From Sodalis sp. dw_96 (GTDB taxonomy: Bacteria > Pseudomonadota > Gammaproteobacteria > Enterobacterales > Enterobacteriaceae): a DNA stretch of 64,000 nucleotides. The notes under the pieces are model-generated. The model made no database searches, was not told the origin of the DNA, and saw nothing but the letters and a program-made list of their open reading frames with translations. The position numbers and the translations under genes are program-made. Location of the stretch: positions 1-64,000 of the forward strand of contig NZ_JAAVUT010000020.1 of the NCBI RefSeq assembly GCF_018449575.1. The letters run 5' to 3'. Of this stretch, positions 57,660 to 64,000 are shown piece by piece (position 1 is the stretch's first letter; every line of letters starts with the position of its first letter).

Positions 57660-57768
57660 TCCGCGGCGGCAGGATGGGCTGAAAATATATGCTACCCTAA
57701 TGGACAGGCCCGCCTTAGCGCGGGCATTCAAATTTTGCTTATCGCCACCCACCATCCCTGGAGTACGC

Positions 57769-58458
57769 ATGTCATCTGCTATCAATTGGCATCAGATAGA
57801 TACTGTTATTCTTGATATGGACGGCACCTTGCTGGACCTGGCTTTCGACAATCTTTTCTGGCTGCGGCTGGTGCCGGAATGCCTGAGCAAACAGCGGGGC
57901 ATCTCTTCAAAGCAGGCCCAGGCGCTGATTCAGCAAGAATACCAAGCGGTGCGGCACACCCTCAATTGGTACTGCTTCGATTACTGGAGCCAACGTCTGG
58001 ATCTGGACATTCACGCCATGACCGTTGAACTGGGCCATCAGGTACGTCTGCGGGAGGATACGCTGCCCCTGCTCACCGCGCTGCGTCGCCATGGTTTGAA
58101 AACTATTTTGCTCACCAATGCCCATCCCAAGGGGCTGGCGGTGAAAGTCGCCCATACCGGACTGGACCGGCACCTTGATTTATTACTTTCTACCCATACA
58201 TTTGGTTATCCCAAGGAAGATCAGCGTTTGTGGCAACAGGTGCAGCGGCATACCGGTTTTGACCCGGCGCGATCCCTTTTTATCGATGACAGCGAGACCA
58301 TACTTGATGCGGCGCTGACCTTTGGCATTCGTTATTGCCTCGGCGTCAGCAATCCCGATTCCGGCGTGGCGCCGCAAATTTTCCAGCGCCATCCCGCGCT
58401 GGACGACTACCGAACCCAATTGCCCGCCTTGGCGCAAGCTTATGCCGGGACGGAGTAG
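57769..58458 (+). CDS. yrfG: GMP/IMP nucleotidase YrfG
   Basis: 229-residue HAD phosphatase from the ATG at 57769 (MSSAINWHQIDTVILDMDGTLLDLAFDN). Motifs DMDGTLLDL, LLTNAHP and FIDDSETILDA are present, and HTLNWYCFDYWS matches E. coli YrfG (222 residues). The upstream frame of 23 codons is not conserved. Just upstream of hslR. Confidence 0.93.
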   Translation: MSSAINWHQIDTVILDMDGTLLDLAFDNLFWLRLVPECLSKQRGISSKQAQALIQQEYQAVRHTLNWYCFDYWSQRLDLDIHAMTVELGHQVRLREDTLPLLTALRRHGLKTILLTNAHPKGLAVKVAHTGLDRHLDLLLSTHTFGYPKEDQRLWQQVQRHTGFDPARSLFIDDSETILDAALTFGIRYCLGVSNPDSGVAPQIFQRHPALDDYRTQLPALAQAYAGTE

Positions 58459-58470
58459 TGATGCGGAGGC

Positions 58471-58896
58471 ATGATGAAAAATAAGGACCATCAGGAACAG
58501 GACCCGGATGAAAGTATTCGGCTCGATAAATGGCTGTGGGCGGCCCGGTTTTATAAAACCCGCGCCATAGCCCGTGAGATGGTGGAGGGCGGCAAGGTTC
58601 ATTACAACGGGCAGCGGACCAAACCCAGTAAGATTATGGAAAGCGGTGCGGAAATCACGCTCCGCCAGGGTGACGATGAGCGGACGGTGGTAGCGCTGAC
58701 GCTGACGCTGCAGCGCCGTTCGGCCAGTGAAGCGCAGCAGCTTTATATGGAAACGCAGGCAAGCGTGGCGAAGCGGGAAAAACTGGCCGCGGCAAGAAAG
58801 ATAAACGCACAGAATGTGACCCATCCGGACCGGCGCCCGGACAAAAAAGAGCGCCGCAACCTGATCAAATTCAAATATGGTGGGCCGGGGGAATAA
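58471..58896 (+). CDS. hslR: Ribosome-associated heat shock protein Hsp15
   Basis: 141 residues with an N-terminal S4 RNA-binding domain ([27 protein letters not shown]). Hsp15 recycles 50S subunits blocked with nascent chain-tRNA. GGAGGC lies before the start; two ATGs are adjacent. Twelve bp after yrfG and 29 bp before hslO. Confidence 0.95.
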   Translation: MMKNKDHQEQDPDESIRLDKWLWAARFYKTRAIAREMVEGGKVHYNGQRTKPSKIMESGAEITLRQGDDERTVVALTLTLQRRSASEAQQLYMETQASVAKREKLAAARKINAQNVTHPDRRPDKKERRNLIKFKYGGPGE

Positions 58897-58925
58897 ACCG
58901 GCCACCTCCGGTAAAAGAGACGATT

Positions 58926-59804
58926 ATGGCCATTCAAGACCAGCTACACCGTTATTTGTTTGAGAATTATGCCGTCCGGGGTGAACTGGTTTCATTGCAT
59001 GATACCTTCCGGCAGGTCCTCGGGCAGCATGAATACCCGCCACGCGTGAAAAATTTGCTCGGGGAAATGCTGGTGGCCACCAGCCTGCTCACCGCAACGT
59101 TAAAGTTCAAGGGAGAAATCACCGTGCAATTACAGGGAGACGGTCCGCTGCGCCTGGCGGTGATCAATGGCGACCATGAGCAGCATATGCGCGGCGTGGC
59201 GCGTATCGACGGCGCCATCGACGATAACAGCACCCTGCATCAGATGGTGGGCAACGGTTATCTGGTCATCACGCTGACGCCGGACGAAGGGGAACGTTAT
59301 CAAGGCGTAGTGGGGCTGGAGGGGGAACACCTGGCCGATTGCCTGGAAAATTACTTTTTGCAATCCGAACAGCTGTTGACCCGGCTGTTTATCCGCACCG
59401 GCATCCATAACGGCGACGTGGCCGCCGCCGGCATGCTGCTGCAAGTGCTGCCGGCGCAAAACGCCAGCGAGGAAGATTTTGAACATCTGACACAGCTGAC
59501 CGCCACCGTAAAAGCAGAAGAACTGTTCAATTTGCCGGCGAACGAAGTATTATTTCGGCTCTATCATCAGGACGAAGTGACGCTTTATCCGGCGCAGGAA
59601 GTGAGCTTCCGCTGTACCTGCTCACGCCAACGATGTGCTGACGCCTTGCTGACGCTGCCGGAACACGACCTACAAGAGATGCTGGTTCAAGATGGCAAAA
59701 TAGATATGCATTGCGATTTTTGCGGCAGCCTTTATCGCTTCGACGCGGACGATATCAAAACACTTAAGCAAGGCGCTGACGGCTCTGACGTGCAATTGCA
59801 CTGA
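58926..59804 (+). CDS. hslO: Redox-regulated chaperone Hsp33
   Basis: 292 residues. The C-terminal zinc/redox switch is complete: CTCSRQRC (CxC pair) and CDFC (CxxC pair). Oxidation releases zinc and activates the holdase. [24 protein letters not shown] and GYLVITL are typical. E. coli length. Confidence 0.97.
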   Translation: MAIQDQLHRYLFENYAVRGELVSLHDTFRQVLGQHEYPPRVKNLLGEMLVATSLLTATLKFKGEITVQLQGDGPLRLAVINGDHEQHMRGVARIDGAIDDNSTLHQMVGNGYLVITLTPDEGERYQGVVGLEGEHLADCLENYFLQSEQLLTRLFIRTGIHNGDVAAAGMLLQVLPAQNASEEDFEHLTQLTATVKAEELFNLPANEVLFRLYHQDEVTLYPAQEVSFRCTCSRQRCADALLTLPEHDLQEMLVQDGKIDMHCDFCGSLYRFDADDIKTLKQGADGSDVQLH

Positions 59805-59927
59805 CGGGGGATAATTCTGGCCTGCAGAAATCCATACAGATTAACCTGCTGATATTACCCCAAGCTGAAGCAGAATTTATGCGTCAGCACACAAATCAGT
59901 GTAAAGACTGCTGACTTAGGTTATTCC

Positions 59928-59956
59928 TTGACCCACCTCTCAGTGATGGGCTAATT
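59928..59956 (+). promoter_or_regulatory. Candidate pckA promoter
   Basis: TTGACC (59928-59933) and CTAATT (59951-59956) are spaced by 17 bp, about 50 bp before the pckA start. The -10 is imperfect. AAGGAG lies just before the ATG. Confidence 0.35.
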
Positions 59957-60005
59957 AAACCTTACAATCTCAGTAGGCATTAATCGAAAGCTAAGGAGTC
60001 GTCAG

Positions 60006-61625
60006 ATGGCAAGTTATGGTATCAGTGCGCATGACCTTGTCGGATATGGCATCACCGACTGTAGTGAGTTGATTTATAACCCGGGCTTTGCGCAATTATT
60101 CCAGGAAGAGACAGATCCTTCCCTGGAAGGGTTCGAGCGTGGCACCGTGACCCAGTCCGGAGCAGTAGCTGTGGATACCGGCATATTTACCGGACGTTCG
60201 CCGAAAGATAAATATTTGGTACGTGATGACGTTACCCGCGATACGGTCTGGTGGTCGGATCAGGGTAAAGGTAATAACGACAATCACCCGTTACGTCAGG
60301 AAACCTGGAGCGAGCTTAAACAGCTCGTGGCTAAACAGCTTTCCGGCAAACGTCTGTTTGTTGTGGACACGTTTTGCGGCGCCAATGAAAATACCCGGTT
60401 GAAGGTACGGTTTATTACCGAAGTGGCCTGGCAGGCGCATTTCGTTAAGAACATGTTTATCCGTCCCACAAAAGAAGAACTGGTGGATTTTAAACCGGAT
60501 TTCGTCGTGATGAACGGCGCCAAATGCACCAATCCGGATTGGCAAAAACAGGGCATGCATTCGGAAAACTTTGTTGCGTTCAATTTAACCGAACGGATGC
60601 AGCTGATTGGCGGCACCTGGTACGGCGGCGAAATGAAAAAAGGTATGTTCTCCATCATGAACTACCTGCTGCCGCTGCAAGGCATCGCCTCCATGCATTG
60701 CTCCGCCAATGTCGGCGCCGATGATGATGTAGCGATATTCTTCGGTCTGTCCGGCACCGGCAAAACCACCCTTTCCACCGATCCGCAACGGCGGCTCATC
60801 GGCGACGATGAGCATGGCTGGGATGACGACGGGGTCTTCAATTTTGAAGGCGGTTGTTATGCCAAGACCATCCATCTTTCCGACGAAGCCGAACCGGAAA
60901 TCTATCAGGCCATTCGCCGCGACGCCCTGTTGGAAAACGTGGTGGTCCGTGCCGACGGCAGTGTGGATTACGATGACGGCAGCAAAACCGAAAACACCCG
61001 GGTTTCCTATCCTATCTACCATATTGAAAATATCGTTAAACCTGTTTCCAAAGCCGGCCATGCGTCCAAGGTGATCTTCCTCACCGCCGATGCTTTCGGG
61101 GTTTTGCCCCCGGTATCGCGGCTGACCGTTGAACAGGCGCAGTACCATTTCCTGTCAGGGTTCACCGCCAAATTGGCCGGTACGGAACGGGGAATCACTG
61201 CCCCAACGCCGACATTCTCAGCCTGCTTCGGCGCGGCGTTCTTATCCCTGCATCCTACAAAATATGCCGAAGTCCTGGCAAAACGCATGAGCGCCGTAGG
61301 TGCCAAGGCTTATTTAGTGAATACCGGCTGGAACGGCACCGGCAAACGTATTTCCATAAAAGCGACCCGAGCCATTATCAACGCCATATTAAGCGGTGAT
61401 ATTGACGATGAAGAAACCATTACATTGCCGATATTCAATCTGGCCGTGCCGATGAAGCTTGCCGGAGTGGACAGCAATATCCTCGATCCTCGCAAGACCT
61501 ATGAGGATCCAGCTGAATGGCAGGGAAAAGCCGAGGATCTGGCTCGCCGCTTTACCACCAACTTTGATAAATACACCGATACCCCGGCAGGAGAGGCACT
61601 GGTAAAAGCCGGGCCGGCATTTTAA
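60006..61625 (+). CDS. pckA: ATP-dependent phosphoenolpyruvate carboxykinase
   Basis: 539 residues. Gluconeogenic oxaloacetate + ATP to PEP + CO2. [15 protein letters not shown] (oxaloacetate site), [15 protein letters not shown] (kinase P-loop), [20 protein letters not shown] (metal site) and [17 protein letters not shown] are all present. A clear hairpin terminator follows at 61765. Confidence 0.97.
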   Translation: MASYGISAHDLVGYGITDCSELIYNPGFAQLFQEETDPSLEGFERGTVTQSGAVAVDTGIFTGRSPKDKYLVRDDVTRDTVWWSDQGKGNNDNHPLRQETWSELKQLVAKQLSGKRLFVVDTFCGANENTRLKVRFITEVAWQAHFVKNMFIRPTKEELVDFKPDFVVMNGAKCTNPDWQKQGMHSENFVAFNLTERMQLIGGTWYGGEMKKGMFSIMNYLLPLQGIASMHCSANVGADDDVAIFFGLSGTGKTTLSTDPQRRLIGDDEHGWDDDGVFNFEGGCYAKTIHLSDEAEPEIYQAIRRDALLENVVVRADGSVDYDDGSKTENTRVSYPIYHIENIVKPVSKAGHASKVIFLTADAFGVLPPVSRLTVEQAQYHFLSGFTAKLAGTERGITAPTPTFSACFGAAFLSLHPTKYAEVLAKRMSAVGAKAYLVNTGWNGTGKRISIKATRAIINAILSGDIDDEETITLPIFNLAVPMKLAGVDSNILDPRKTYEDPAEWQGKAEDLARRFTTNFDKYTDTPAGEALVKAGPAF

Positions 61626-61764
61626 AACGTCCTTATGCCGGTAACCGTGGAATGATGCCTGCAAGTCGTTATTCCAGTTGATATCGGCACAGGGCGGTGG
61701 CTTTCAGGGATGAGAGCCACCCGGCCGGTTAACGGCGCATCCAGATAATACCCTGTAGCAATCC

Positions 61765-61811
61765 GCCCTTTATCATCAGAGACGCTGTCCTCGATAATAA
61801 AGGGCTTTTTT
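61765..61811 (+). terminator. Rho-independent terminator of pckA
   Basis: Arms GCCCTTTAT (61765-61773) and ATAAAGGGC (61797-61805) are perfect 9-bp complements, followed by TTTTTT (61806-61811). It lies 140 bp after the pckA stop and before the convergent envZ. Confidence 0.88.
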
Positions 61812-61861
61812 ATGGGATCCCGCTGATAACAGCATTGAGCATGACTGCGGTTATGCGACTC

Positions 61862-63945
<2,084 letters not shown>

Positions 63946-64000
63946 TGTCTCTCTCCCAAAGGCGATACGCCCGTAAGCGTATTGTTCAGAAACCCGTAAG

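Overview
The window is a stretch of enterobacterial core chromosome interrupted by accessory insertions. Gene order and protein sequences follow the E. coli/Salmonella segment from the str operon (tufA-fusA-rpsG-rpsL) through tusBCD-yheO-fkpA, slyX-slyD-yheV-kefB-kefG-yheS, yheU-prkB-yhfA-crp-yhfK-argD-pabA, fic-yhfG-ppiA-tsgA, trpS-gph-rpe-dam-damX-aroB-aroK-hofQPONM-mrcA, nudE-igaA-yrfG-hslR-hslO-pckA to envZ-ompR. This makes the organism a member of the Enterobacterales. ERIC elements, moderately high GC, and several departures from E. coli (no yheT, no nir/cysG/frl block, short DamX, codA beside trpS) point outside Escherichia/Salmonella, perhaps to a Pectobacteriaceae- or Sodalis-like lineage. 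The sequence alone does not fix the genus.

Layout. 1-5381: ribosomal/translation genes and the tRNA sulfur-relay genes tusDCB plus yheO, all on the minus strand, with a tandem ERIC between tusB and rpsL. 5754-6650: fkpA. 7087-17168: a roughly 10 kb sugar/polyol catabolic cluster lying between fkpA and slyX, which are neighbours in E. coli. It holds a zinc polyol dehydrogenase, an FGGY kinase, a complete ribose-type ABC importer (binding protein, ATPase, permease), an L-xylulokinase-like kinase, an SgbU/UlaE-like 3-epimerase and a convergent LacI-type regulator. A shared 16-bp pseudo-palindrome occurs upstream of both forward transcription units. 17500-30455: core genes, with a 107/108-bp repeat at two convergent gene junctions and a LysE-type exporter where yheT would be. 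31193-34800: a small accessory block between pabA and fic (LysR regulator, SDR, EF-hand protein, two gene remnants, DUF427). 34826-41000: fic-yhfG, ppiA and tsgA, then a DUF1127 protein, a MocR regulator and cytosine deaminase in place of nir-cysG-frl. 41205-51511: the trpS-to-hof minus-strand run, with an ERIC between aroK and aroB. 51630-63945: mrcA to ompR.

How it fits together. In the catabolic cluster I infer import by the ABC system, oxidation to a ketose, phosphorylation, and 3-epimerisation to L-ribulose 5-phosphate. The final 4-epimerase (AraD/UlaF/SgbE type) is not in the window. CRP, encoded here, may activate the cluster through a good TGTGA-N6-TCAC site at 6873-6888.

The most unusual signal is an unnamed (to me) hairpin repeat of 107/108 bp. 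It occurs as two tandem arrays and one single copy, each between convergent genes, and its inner stem differs between copies by compensated base changes. No phage, transposase, CRISPR array, tRNA or rRNA gene was seen.
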